Assembly (NCBI GenBank): GCA_002633005.1
Contig: NMRA01000101.1
Coordinates: 345,695-409,694, forward strand
DNA from: Phoronis australis
Taxonomy: Eukaryota > Phoronida > Phoronidae
Direction: 5' to 3'
Length of the DNA: 64,000 bases
The position numbers and the translations under genes are program-made. Below the pieces are notes generated by a model. That model worked only from the letters and a program-made list of their open reading frames with translations. It was not told the origin of the DNA and searched no databases. Shown here one piece after another: positions 1 through 13,600 of the stretch. Each line of letters opens with the position of its first letter. Within the stretch, counting starts at the first letter, position 1.

Positions 1-1299
1 AGAAGTGAAAACTGCTGACATCTCTACCATCACTCACAGTTGTCAGAACTCAAAGCGAGGGAATGTATCTTACTTGGACTAGTTGATGTTTTCATTCTAT
101 AGCAACTAAAATGTGCCAAATTAACCAAAAGGGCATTCAAAAAGGTAACAATCCTCTTTGAATAAGTGACAGTCATGTGCAAGACAACTTCCAGAAAATA
201 CAACATTGAAGTGAGAGATACTATAGTCATCTAGGCATGTGGTTGGTTTGAACAAACTTGCTGGTAACTAAAATGTCAAAGTTTGCGTTTTCCAAAGACT
301 TTCCACTTTTACAGGTGGTCACAAGTATTATTGGTGTTTAGTACTGCACAAGCTGTTCAGTTACCAACTTTTAAATAAATGAATTTTCTTAGCATTTATT
401 TTTTTCGAGAACTATGAATCTTTGTTTTACTGTGTATGAGAATTGTGTTTGGGGGTGTGGTTGGAGTGTTGTGTTACAAGTTATCTTGGTTTCACTGTCC
501 CTGCCTAAAGTGAAAGACAAGACACTGTTTATGAATCCCAAAAGCATTTATGGATTTTCATGGTAGGTGTTATCACATTGTGAAAAACATGCGTCTGTTG
601 AGGCTGCCATCTATTGTGATGTAGCATAGTTGGTTCTGTCAAATACTGTTGAGGCTGCCATCTATTGTGATGTAGCATAGTTGGTTCTGTCAAATACTCT
701 GATATGTGATGAAGTGGCACTGGTGTAATTATGCAGTTTTTAAACTGCAGTTTCTGTCAAAAACAACTTCTAATTGCCCATGTCCTATTCTTTACTGACT
801 AGGCGTGAGAGGAGCTCTCTGGTCGTTATCATAAAACTGGGCTCCTGAAGGTTGCTTGTTATAGTGGGTAACTTTCAACCAGAGAATCAGTATTGCTGTC
901 AGGAATTTCCTGCAGAGTTTTGTAATAAATATAGGATTGTTACACCATTGCTTTGGGAGAGTAATTTCGTCTGTGAACAGAGTTGAAGTTTGAACACATA
1001 GTTTAGAGAGGCTGTAAGTTTATCGGATGAATTGTGTCTCTCTGTTCTTGGTGTCAGGCAACATGTCTCATTTAGTAATCATTGAATTCTAATGCACATT
1101 TTTATTTTATACCTCTGAATATTATACTTTGTTGTGGCATATGCCAGTAAATGTCTAGATTGTCTCTTCTCAATCAGTAAATTGAACTCTGGGGACAATT
1201 TCCTTGACGAACTTGTTTCTTCCTCATGTTGGTCAGTCAAATGGCGCCAAACGGGTGTTATTGCGTCAAAGATGAAATTTTGAGCTACCAAGAAATAAA
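1..1299. other. Left flank, no gene seen
   Basis: No convincing coding exon is seen. Part of the stretch nearest position 1300 may be 3' untranslated sequence of the minus-strand Kazal gene if a polyadenylation signal further left (tttatt near 1101 on the plus strand, AATAAA-like on the minus strand) is used. The only clear structure is a two-copy 51-bp tandem repeat at 597-698. The short open frames here lack domain similarity and splice context. Confidence 0.5.
597..698. repeat. 51-bp tandem duplication
   Basis: Two nearly identical adjacent copies of a 51-bp unit beginning gttgaggctgcca, at 597 and 648. The near identity implies a recent duplication. No coding role is seen. Confidence 0.9.
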
Positions 1300-1305
1300 T
1301 TTATT
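1300..1305 (-). terminator. Candidate polyadenylation signal of Kazal gene
   Basis: AATAAA on the minus strand (tttatt on plus), about 100 bases after the TAG stop at 1403-1405. It is the first canonical signal downstream of the stop. The cleavage site cannot be read from sequence. Confidence 0.5.
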
Positions 1306-1402
1306 GAACATACGTCTGTTGCTATTGAAAACTGTGACGTGACAAACAGGCTACTTTAGACTTTCTTAATTTGGGAATGGTAAGTTGGTAAATTGTAGTT
1401 AT

Positions 1403-4400
1403 CTAATCTTGTCTGTGTTTGTTGCCCCTCTGTTTTTCATGCTTGTGAGGGTGCTGGCGAGTGGGTTTGGGCTCATCTCCGGATCCGTGGCCGTGAGGGG
1501 GCCGAGTCATGCGCTCTTCTGTAACAATAATGTGCATATTTTGTAAAAATGCTGGATACGAACTGGGAGATAAAGAGGGCTAAAATTCACGTGAAAACGA
1601 CTTTTTGCAGCGAATCCTAATCTTTGGTCGAAGTACAAATAATCCCTGACGCCGCGTGTCCGTTTGTTCTGTAACAACATCCACGGAAATTTTCAATCTG
1701 TGTCCACTGAATAGCCGTGGATGTCAAACAGTCTACTTCAGCCAAAGTTAATTTTGCCAGTGGTAAGTAGAGGTGTTCATCTAATGTTCGTAAAGTCTTT
1801 TCCAGGTTCATCAACGTTCAACTTTGGTGGAAAGTCTGATCGTTTTCCACGTTCCAATCTTAGTCTTTAAAGTGTGTAAATTTCAATGTGACAGACATGA
1901 CCAAAACGTGTGAAAGAAAAATCAAAAATGTTATTGGGTTATTTTTTAATATGTTTTAATATGAAAAAAGTTATTTTTCCTAATTCTTTTAAAAATAAAA
2001 AGCAGTCGATCATGATATCTCAGTGTAAACTATTACAGGCATAAAGTGATTATATTTTTTCTTGTACTTCGTTTTTGATAATTAGCGAATTTGTACCAAA
2101 GAGTTGCGTACCTTTGTTACCCAATATGTTTTCACTGGTGGGTAAATTATTTTTAACTTATTGTGTCCTACATTAATATAGAACCTTTTCGATTTACACT
2201 CTTCGATAAGTTTTCATTGAAGCATATATTATTTAAAGGCGTACTTTTTTGTCCGAATTTATGCCCGGGGTTTTCACGGGTTGGTTTGGGTTCATCTCCG
2301 GATCCGTGTCCGTGAGGGGGTCTTGTCATGCGCTCCTCTGTAACAATAAATGCGCACATTCTTAAAACACTGTGTGAGGAAAGATTCAAAACAGACGTCT
2401 TACTTCAGTTGGAGATATCGACGATTACTCAGACCACTGCTTCGTGAGGTGGGTCCAGATGTATGACCTCACGCTCGAAATAACTATTTAAGAGAAAATA
2501 ATTAAATCTCAATTAAGCAAAAGTGTACAGTCTCTGAGAATTTACACATAACTGCTTGTTACTGAAATAATTTCTTTAAATTACTTCAAAACTGTGATGC
2601 GCTCATAACTACTTGGCTCAACTTTTTGCATCAATTGTTAAGTGGGACCGTGTTGAGATTTAAGTCACTTTCATGAAACATACCTGTGGCGTTTTAAAAC
2701 CTATCACACCCATGAAAGGTGCTAATTTCCTGAATTATAATAGAAAGTTTTCTACTTATGGTCCCCCATAAGTTTTCACTAAGGCGGAAATTATTTCAAG
2801 GTTAACGTTTGTGTCCAAATTTATGCCCGAAAAAGCTAACGTGTTAGTAGACATGGCATACTGGCGCTGGGTATATTCATACGTCACACTCATGTCTGTG
2901 GAGCTAAGAAACTTTCACTCGAAGTCGTTTTTCTTCTATTTCTTATTTTTGGGTTATTGAGTTCACTATTGTGATATCCAGTGTTGTAGAGAAAGGGTTA
3001 ATGATGCAGACATTGTCACTTGTCAAAACAAGGTAAGAAGTGGGCTTTGGGCACTGTAAACGCTTGGTAGTTATCAGTGAATAATGAAAGCTGAAAATTT
3101 ACATCAGGAGAAGACTGGAGTGCCTTGAAAATGACCAAACAAATGATAATTAGCAAACATTCTGAATTAGAGAAAATTACGGGCCTTGGTTCCCCCATAC
3201 GCTGCCAAGAAGTTCATTATTTTAGTACTTACTTTTCTGTCCTAGTTTAAGACCGGGGTGTTTGCGAGTTGGTTTGGGTTCATCTCCGGATCCATGGCCG
3301 TGAGGGGGTCGCGTCACGCGTTCCTCTGTAACGATTAATTACGCGCATGTTCTTCAAACGCTGGATCAGAAAATCGTGAATAAAAGAAATATGGGTATAT
3401 TGAATATCGTTTTACGACCAAACGTCAAGTTATGCACAGCACTTAATAATACTCAAAAATCCTTAAGTGCAGTTTAAGTATATTCGAAGACTGTGTTGTC
3501 TTGAAAGTGAAAAGGTTCAAACCTGCCTATGTATATTGTAAAAATCTTAAATGGATAGAGTATTGAACGTTTATATTCCTTAATTGCATTTCTCTAATAT
3601 TTAGCTGCCAAAAACGAAAAATGAATTGAGTCGTAAAGTCCGTCGCTTAATGTAATTCCTTACGGTGACAGGACTTGGGCACGTTACCAATAAGAGCATA
3701 AAAAGCATAATCGACTCGTGGAACGCTTCAAAATCTACAGGATTTGGCCAACCACAGATAGCGAATTCCAAAATGGCGAATGAATGTATTGCCTGCCGAC
3801 TAATTTGGCAACATTTCAAGATCGGATGAGAGTGTTTTATCATTAAAGTGTTTTAAACCTTAAAATGTGCATGTGAAGACTTAAACATTGAAAGCTCAAA
3901 CAGCGGCGAAATGCTCCTTTTTAAAAGGTTTTAGAACAATCAGTTTTTACATTTCTGTCCATATTTGTGCCCGGGGTGTTTGCGCGTTGGTTTGAGCTCA
4001 TCGCCCGATCCATGACCGTGAGGAGGCCGTGTCGCACGTTCTCATCTGATAAGTTAATAGCGACACAGTGGCCAGCTGTACTGCACACGTGATAGAAATA
4101 GAGATGTTCTTTTTGTTTTCTCCTGGGTAAAACATTAAAAAATTCTAATAACAGTTTGCACTTATTAAGTTAAAATTTCGTTTTAAAATAGGATTTATAC
4201 CCGGAACTGTTGAGAACACAGACTGTACTATGATTGTACTTGCTATTTTGTTTCAACTGTTCTCTCAAATAAGCGATGGTCGAGGCGTACGTTTCCAAAA
4301 TGATGTAAGGTATGTAAATGGTTTCAAGACAAAAACTTTCTATTGAGACCACCAGGCATACCACTGATGATACACAAACGTTAAAATTTTCACTTATACT

Positions 4401-4698
4401 CTCCTACGCGTGTTTGTGGATTGGCTCGGTCGGACTAGGGAAAAGCACTTTTGATTGTTGATCTATTGGGTCTTCACTATGGCTAAGCACTTGCGAAGGG
4501 AAATGAGACCCTGCTGGAAATGCATGAACTCGACAATTACGCCTGAAATTGACCTAACTGAACTAAGAATTCTTACTTTTGTGCCCGAGTTTCCGACCGT
4601 GGCCATCTTCATCATCATCATCATCGACGTCGTCGTCACGTGCGCATCTTCCTCGCTTGATTGAGTGATCGGCACATTGGGCTTTAGAGAAGGCACAC
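1403..4698 (-). CDS. Kazal gene exons 26-30: last half-domain and tandem linker exons
   Basis: Exon 26 (4577-4698, 122 nt) completes the last Kazal domain (CAFSKAQC to RC), followed by an aspartate run and HGRKLGHK, leaving in phase 1. Four homologous exons follow: 3951-4040 (90 nt), 3233-3325 (93 nt), 2245-2337 (93 nt) and 1403-1518 (116 nt). Each encodes a version of TRPPHGHGSGDEPKPTR followed by HPG and GQK. The first three enter and leave in phase 1, so copy number can change without shifting frame. The fourth diverges after PKPTRQHP and ends in a lysine/histidine-rich tail with a TAG stop. The 3951-4040 copy needs an acceptor a few bases downstream of its homologues' position to stay in frame. 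Function is unknown; the segment looks like a flexible basic stalk. Confidence 0.75.
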
Positions 4699-7600
4699 CT
4701 GTGAAAACACAAGTAAACAGAAATAAAGGCTTGCCTGATGAACGCCGTGGAAGCAAATTCAATTAAACTAAATTAAATCCGCGTGTATTCCCAAAACATT
4801 AGCGTCTTTTTACCACTCTCGTTACTATGCGGCGACATCTTTGAAACCGAGCATTGTTTTTTTTTGGAATAAAATCGTTATTGATGGCGAATTAGCGCTC
4901 CTGATTACACACATGAGAGTGCGGTCGAAAATAATTAATTTCAAGAGGAAGATTCACGTCAGTTAACTTGATTTTGACTCAACATATTTACTGCAATTAG
5001 TCATCTCTGCTATTGTCATCGTCATTGTCACCATCATTTTCGTGGTTCGTCATTGTTAGTGCTGATGCTGTCAGTTCTGAAAAAGTGGAAACAAATGTAT
5101 AAAGGCGCGGGAAAACATGGACCATTACATACCTGTTGGTATATTCCTTTCCGTCCTTGTCGCATACTTTCTTGTCGCCAAATTTGGCGCAGTCAACCTT
5201 CTGCATATTGGTGCACATGCGAGATACAGGATGTGTGCGTGTAGGCTTTGGTTCTTCACCTGAGCCGGGCGGAGGGCGCGTGCCACGAGGGTGTTCTAAA
5301 AATGTGAGCACATTCTTTTCAAGCAAATGACATTTGCAACTTGTGTATATAATGCCAATTTATTTTAGAAAATTTATCATGATTTTTTTCGTAGAAGTCA
5401 TCGGATGGCGGCAAGTAGACTTTATAAAGGCTACCTAACAGAATGAAACAGGCCTATTTTTTATGCTCAGTTGTAAGTTTTCAAGGGTACACTTCTCGGG
5501 CAACGTCTACTTTTTATTTTAGTGCGCACATCACGTTATCAGGTTCTTAAGTAAAAATATACTTACTACGAGGATGTTCATCAAAAAGATCGTCATCATT
5601 ATCGTCAACGTCTTCTTTCTTGCACTTCACCCGCTTTATGGTCTTGTCAGCACACTTTGCAACGGTAAAGGCGCACCTGTGAATTACAAAAGTGACATGC
5701 AACTCCAGTAAAGTGGAATTTGTTCACTTTATCACCTGGCGTCTACGAGCCTTGCATAGTTCGTGCGATGCTGTGTTTGTATTTGAGAGGCGCACGTCCC
5801 TATGGGTATCTAGTGACGAGGTGTTCGTTGTAGGGCGGCCGATGTGTTTGCAATATCCTGTAAAACTGTTGAAATGCGTTCCATGAATAGCAAATTCAAG
5901 GTGCTTGTTGAAGGGAGACGGATTTGTTCTACAATGTCCCTAAAAGCTATTGAAGTACGTTCCATAGATAATAAATTAAATCAGAAGTTTTAATAGATTT
6001 TCCAAGACTCACGTACATCTAAAACCAATAAATCCTTGATGTGATGAATTGTCTCGGACAACCTTTTGAGTTTTCTGCAAAAGGGTTGCAAGATTTTTTT
6101 TAAATCTGTATTTTCAAGAAAGGAATCAGTGGGCTTCCCTAGAAGACAATTTAAAAAATGCTTGACCGTGAATGGGAAAGCCGCGAGGAGTATGGGTGTC
6201 GGGACCCCACAGGCGTCTAGGGGAATTCGGAGAAAACAAGAAAAAACAGATCATGCATCCGATGTCAAAACTCGGGGAAGACATAAGGGAAGCGGCCTCA
6301 ATCTTGATCAAAATACGCCGAAAGGTGAAAAACATTGTAAGCGGGGGAGCGGGTGGAATTGGCGGCGAATTAGGGGGAAGAAAACCTCCCTACATCTATA
6401 CTTTTACAAGCTGTAGGCGTGAAGTAACGAGAATTCTGTTTTCTGGTAAGCCGTCACTTAAATGGTAGCCTGGTAGCTGGTATAGTTTTCGAGTTAAACT
6501 TATTGAAAAATCGCAGAAATTTTAGAATACAAGTGTTAATGTTTTGAGGACCTCGAAATCCGTAAAAACTTACATTGGAACAATCCTAAAAATCAGACAA
6601 TCTGACACTTAATAAATTAATCTTTCTAAATAACAATCTTCAAGCCGAGATGCCATTCTCCGGATTTTTTGGGTGAAAGTTTTGATAGTTTTGGCATTGT
6701 GACATTATCGAGTATATTGTGTGAGCTCATATGTGTACTTCACAAATAGTGGTTTAATTTTAAGTTTGTTATTGCATGGTTTTTGATAAATTTGCCCGTT
6801 CCTCATTGTTCCCACCGCGAGGCCTCTGCAATGACTTTCCATTGGATGCTGTGGAGACAATTGTTTTCTTTTTTGCCCGAAAATTCCACAACTTGTGCCC
6901 CGAATCTAGATGACAATTGCCCACTATCAATTTCCCACCCCCTATATGATTAAAATATATATGTTTAAACAATATCTACCTCTGCTCTTCTTCTTATCTG
7001 TCTAAAACACACAGAAAGCCTGTATACTTACTTGTTTCTGTACTCATTGCCGTTACTATCGCAAAATTTCTTTTCCGGTAAGGCGGCGCAGTCAACTGTC
7101 TTCATTCGGCGGCACAAGGCTTTCGAGAATAAACCTCCAGTTGGCTTTGGTTCGTGGGTGGGTTTTGGCTTATGTGTTGGTTTTCCAGAGCCGTCCTCAC
7201 AGTCACCCGTTTCCAATGTCGGGTCAACACATTGGGCTTTTTTAAATGCACACCTGTAATGAAAACGACATAGTGAATATGGAAAAACAGATAGACTAGA
7301 GGTTACAAAAGACAACAAAAATATAAATTGTTATTTTTAACGCAAACCTGCATCTTGCCCTCAGCTGTTTAGTTGTAAATTTTGAATTCTTAACCGAAGC
7401 ACTTAGGGTTTTAACATCACCAGGCTTATCTGATTTTGAAGTATTGCCGAGTGGCCGACAACAGATGTTACAGGCAAAGCGCACACGCGCCATTTCGGGA
7501 TCCGCAATTTTAGAATTGGGCAACCCCAATAAACTCTGAAGCGGTTTCTTGAGTCGCTGACCATTTCAATATTCCTGTTGGCAATACGACCCTGACACAG

Positions 7601-10600
7601 TAACGAATATTACAAACCGAATTTATGAGAATAAAAGGCCTAATTCAATTTTCGTTTTTTCCAGCTACACAAGACGAAATGCAGCGTTAAATAGTTACGT
7701 AACAGTCATTGGACAGTTTCTAAATAAATGCTTAACACAACTTGCCTGTTCCTGTACTTCTTTCCAGTTTTGTCGCAAACTACTCTCCTGTGAAAAATGC
7801 TGCAGTCCGTTTTTTCCAGTGTGGTACACTTTTGTTTTTTGGCTTCTATAACAAGAAGTTGTATTACAGAGAGTTTTGCAGAACTAAAGCCTAGCTTTCC
7901 GACAAAGGAACTATAGAATGTTTGCAACGAAAACAACTAGAAGTAAAATCCGAAATAAGGCTCAGATTAAGGTTGTAGTGCATTCATTTTTTTGATAAAT
8001 TTAAACAAAAAGTTATCACCTGACTCAAACAGTGACATAAGTTTTCTGCATGTCTTGATCTTATTACTCTCTGATGACGCAGGCATGCTTAAAAAATAGG
8101 TCATAATGGTTTTTCCGACAGATGTCGACGTCAGTCATGTACTTTTCGGTGGAGAGAGGGGACTGAAGCACTACATCACCTCTGGATCCGCCTCCATCCG
8201 CCTTCGGTATGTAGTGTAGAATTGAAATGTTACGTATTTGGTATAGAATTATGCAATCTCCTGTCCATCATTGAGAAAAAAAATTCAACAGCACAACTTG
8301 ATCGATAACTGTTACTAATGTTTTTTAGGTGTGTCAGTTTAAGGTTTTGCTTCGTTTTAGTGTTGATTGACCATAAAATCAAAACTGTAAACACTAAAAC
8401 AAGGAGGCAATTGTGTCTACATACCGCCATTTTTTTCATCAAATAGGTCATTATCGTCACCGTCGTCTTTCTTGCACTTGGCCTTCTTGAGGTCCTTGTT
8501 GGCGCACTTTGCTGATGAGAAGGCACACCTGAGAACATCAGACAACTAAATATTATACAGAGAAAATTTCCAACGCCATTTGTTTGAAATACATGTAGGG
8601 CTAGCAATGATATTGGAACAGGTCCAGATTTCATTGATGAGAAGACACGATTTTTTAAAAGCTCTCTAGCTCTGTTTCATGAAATCAGAAATTTGGCCTT
8701 ACGTTCAATCTTCACGACCACTGAACAAAAATAGCCTTGTAATTATTAGTGTATCAGAATCTAGAAATAATTTATGTTAGTAACTAGCAGTTAGGACTAT
8801 ATTCTCAGAGGCTTTGTACTTTTATTAGTGAGATTTAATACTTTTCATGAAACCGACCTCTGAAATAACAATAGCTAACAGACTTTTGGATTTCATCAGT
8901 GTCCAGGCTAGACCACATCAATGACATTTATAGAGTTTGTAAGCGTCCCACTCTAGTTTTATTTAAGATTGAAGTTGCAGTTTTGGGCGTTTGAAAAGTA
9001 ACGCATGCAGTCTCGCTTTAAAAACACTTGTACCGGTGTCCAAAAGCTTACTTTGGAGCGAGTTGATATGCGTTTTGGTCTCTAACCCTTTCTCCCTGAT
9101 TAATGCAATTTGGGTTTTATTTGTTTTTACTTATGACTCTTCCTTTGAGTAACAGTTCAGTGATTTATATTTTGTTCATATTTATATCTACGTGGTAGCA
9201 AGTTACCAGCCGCATGCCCCACGTTTGTACGGCACCACGATGCGCGGGAAAGCTATCGGGCTACTCATTCGTACAAAATACATTTCTTCTAGTCCTACGC
9301 ACTCACTTGTTTCTGTAGACGTTGCCGTCCTTATCACAGACTTTCTTCTCAGGTAAAGCAGCACAGTCAACGGTCTTCATTTTGAGACACATGCGTTCAA
9401 ATCCGCTCATTCTTGTCGGCTTCGGTTCATGGGTAGGCTTTGGCTCTCGAGTGGGTTCTCCTGAACCTTCCTCGCAGCGTTCCCGTTCCAAAGTCTGGTC
9501 GATGCACTTAGCCTTATTGAATTCACATCTACATAAGCAAGCGAAGATCATCAGTGCAAAAGATTTATAAAAATTGTAAATCTGCTATATGGTAAGCTAA
9601 TTTTAGATTGCTGAGACAATTGTACAATCTTGTTGCCAAGAGGAGTTTTTTACGAACATTTGCAGACAATTATCCAAGGAGGATGACGTACTTATTTCTG
9701 TATTTGTTGCCGTTTTTGTCGCAAACAACCTTTTCTTTTTCTTTAGCACAGTCTGCCTTGGCTACCTTTTCACACTGCTTTTGATTTTTGTCCTCTGAAA
9801 ACACAAGCAATATTCTTATACCAGCGTATGCTTACTAACATACAGAAGTCTTGATATTTGAATTGACATGTCAGTTGCTTTAAAAACCTATTTTGTTAAG
9901 TAGGTAGGTCGTCGGTCTTCAAATTCAATTTTAATTCCCTCGAAAAGTCTGTATATTTAGTAAGGTATCTTCAAAACTGTAAATTTTAACACAGAAAGAA
10001 AAACTATATATTTTACAAAAGTAGAAAGCCTGGGGAGTTTTATTTTTAAAGTGCAATTAATTGATTTACGTGACCACATATCTTACTTAAATTAAGCAAA
10101 AAGGAAGACACACCCGTAGCAAAACAACAGTATCAATTGAACACCAAATTTCATTAAATGAATTAGAAATATTCAAGATGATATCTCAAAAGCCCTGATA
10201 CAATCTTCTAAATTGCCGTTTCGTTATATAAAACTTGCTTTTACGAAAATTATAAAAGTAATATTTTAATTGCTTCTCATTTTATGGAGACCTGTGCATG
10301 AAGCAAAATATCTTAAAGTCTCATCTGAGTCCGATCACTCGTTTCTGACATGATGTTCCGATGTTGACCAAATTTGGACAATTTATAGGGTTTTGCGTCG
10401 TCAAACAATCTGACGTTAAGATGACGAGCTATAGTTTTATTTTCAAGTGACTGCAAATTTTCTGGCTGAAATTATTACCTTGATTTAAGTGCCGGAACTA
10501 CTGACAATGGGAGAAATTCCACCGATTCCATTTCATAACCGAAGATTTCTCACCCAAACACAGCCCTGAGGGTGAGTTTCGCAAGACACTTGTTAATAAC

Positions 10601-13600
10601 ATCTTGCCCTCCAGACTGGTTTGAAACAATGCAGTTATACAGAACATTTCATGCAATTCAAAATCAGACTGCATCAGAAAATATGCGTTGGCGGAACAAA
10701 GAAAGCACCATTAAGTCATGATTCCGAGAGAGAGAAAGTGCGCGTATTGAACTCTAGAAAGCGTAACATAGATACCTACTTGCAGTAATAGGGCCCAGGA
10801 GAAGTGACGAGATTTGGGGTACCACAGAGTGTTATATTACAGAAATGTCCTCCGTCTACTGGTACCATTCCCCGTGCCTTCAGTTTTTGTTAAATTGGAA
10901 CAAAATGTCATCACGTGAAGAAAGTATGCGTTTTACTGCGTTAAATTCTGAAGTTCTGCGTATACGTGCATTTGACTAAATGCGCATACTTGTTGATAAG
11001 TTACTTATGCTTAATAAGGTAGAAATGATCGACTTGTCCTAATATGTTTGTATCGGTATTTGATTCAAACCTTTCTCTTTCTCATCAAAGAGTGAGTCGT
11101 CAGTCTTGCACTTGGACGGAGTTATGTCCTTGTTGGCGCATTTAGCTTTCTTAAACGCGCACCTGAAATAATCGAATTCATAGTTTGTCACACTGGAGCA
11201 GCGTTATCATGCTATGAAGTTTTATAAAATTATGCAAAATTCTATTTTTGCTGATAATTTCATTACCAAGCACTTCAGGCAGATTATTTTAACGTTTTAA
11301 CCCATCTTTTCATGGTCAGCAAATTTAATAGTAACCGTTTTTTCTTGGATGCATCGTTACTTTGCATAATTTATGCAAATTAAGGCCGCCAATATTCAAA
11401 ATTCTTCTTTTGCTTATAGCTGAAGTACCAGGCACCACAGGTAAACTATTTTACCGTCTGCAGCCATGATTTTGTGGTTAATTAATTCAATGAAATAGGT
11501 TTGCTAGTTGTTGTATGATATATTTACATAATTTACATAAATAAAGGGCACCAGTATTCGAAATACTGTTTCTGCTCATAACGTCCTTACGAGCATTGCA
11601 TGTAGGTGGTTTTTGTATCACATCTCATGTTTTCATGGTCATCATGAATTTGGATACTTAATGATTTACACTAACTACAGCTGTCAATATTCAAAATTCT
11701 ACTTGTGCTTATAACTGCTGCATCAGACACCAGCATTTTCAAGGTCACAGCGAGAAACGTTGAGGCTATATCTCTTCATGGATTGCACGAAAATCAATTT
11801 TTGAAAATAAAATAAAAATATTCTTTTTGAAAATTCTGTTAGTTTTTAGTGATTGTTTTCTGATAGATTGGAAATCAACTGGCTCATCTTTACACACAAA
11901 AAATCGTTACAACATCTAATTATACCGTAAAAATGTTTACATAACAAGACCACGGTGGACAATTTAGTGACCTATGTGACAAATGCTTGTCTTATTGTGA
12001 CGTGAGTATGAAGAAGGTGCGAGTGAAATAGTGTAATTTTTGCGTCTAACATTTTAAAAATTACTCACATACAATAACACTAACATGGCTTTTCAATACT
12101 GAATCACCGCACTAGAGATTTTGTATTCTATATCTTACCAGTTTTCATATTCCGTGCCCTCAGAATCACAAACTTTCTTTCCACGGAAAACCTTGCAGTT
12201 TGTCTTTTGGAGACGACGACACTGTATGTTGAGGGTTTTGCCTCCGCGGGTGGGTTTGGCAGCGGTGGTCTCGGGCTCGTCAGTCGGGGGTCTGGTGGGG
12301 ACAGGACAACGGGCTTTCTCCAAGTCTGGGTTTGCGCAGCGGGCTTGGGCAAACTGACATCTGCAATGTCAAAGACAGTATTGTGACACCACGAATGACT
12401 AGAAGATGGATTGGTTTGGTAGATATTGCTTCCGTTATTCACTAATGGACCGCCTATGATAGCGTAGAACCATTCTCTAGCTCACCAGTCGGTGTATGCA
12501 CAACACTGACATTGCCACAATGAGCAGCACTAGCTGCTATCAGAGCCCGATGTTCTTTGACAAAAGAAGCGTTGGAATTAAGACTTCATATTCATTGATA
12601 TAGCTTACCAATGTAGGTTCAATCTCTTAATGCAAGACGTGACTGCTAACCATCGAGTGTTCTACAGGGAACATATATTAAAAATGCAAAATTTGCCATA
12701 ACTCTTATGGGTTGTAAACATTTCCTTCGGCATCACACAACCGCCACCGAGATTTGTACTTGGCGCAATCTTTCTTCATAACTTCAGCGCAACGTGTCGA
12801 GAACTTGTCGCCTGATCCTTCCGTGGACGTGAGGTTCACGCAGCGAGCAACCTTAAGAGTGTTGTCCGCCCACTTAGCTTTTGCAAACGCGCACTTGAAA
12901 GAATAAATGTCGACGACTTTTACGTGACTGTTGCATTCTTGTGTATTCAGAAGTGAAGATCTAGTTCTCACGCTCTCACGTACTACAGCTTTCGCGAACT
13001 GTACAAACGAAAAATATATTCACGTGGAGCACGAACTAGATATCCGATGAGCTTCAGATATCCCAATATAAACTTTTCTTTATCGAGTGCAAGCTGACTG
13101 TAGCTGTAGTAAGTCAGTCGTTATCACGCAAGTGATGCTAGTTGGGATTGCATAATACTTTACCATCAAAACTCTTAAAATCGCATGTAACATCAGCATA
13201 CACGCTGCTAAACTTACCTATTGGCGTATTTGTTGCCGTTTTTGTCGCACACCTCCTTGTCCTTCAATTTGGCACAATCAACCTTGGCAATACGAGCACA
13301 CATGGTCTTCTTTTTGTCTGTTACAATATATTTGAAACTCTTCATTATTACTCTGTTTTTGATATTATGACTCTCTGAAGACACAGGTGGGCTTCAAATA
13401 GGGATCACAATGGTTTTCCTACAAGTGACGACGTTCATCATGTATTTCTCGTGGCAAGAGGGGAGTCAGTGCGTAAATACTACATCACCCCCTGGATCCG
13501 CCTTCGGTATGTAGTGTACATTTTTTACGTATTTGGTAAGTAATTAAGTAATTACGCAATTTCGTGTTCATCAATGAGACAACAACCTTCAACACAACAC

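Noticed and set aside
6066-6468. Overlapping plus-strand frames of 116 and 98 residues
   Set aside because: They lie in a Kazal intron on the opposite strand, overlap each other in different frames and lack recognisable domains.
7296-7529. Cysteine-containing minus-strand frame between Kazal exons 22 and 23
   Set aside because: Its cysteines do not fit the Kazal pattern, exons 22 and 23 already join in phase, and similar non-coding sequence occurs in other introns of the gene.
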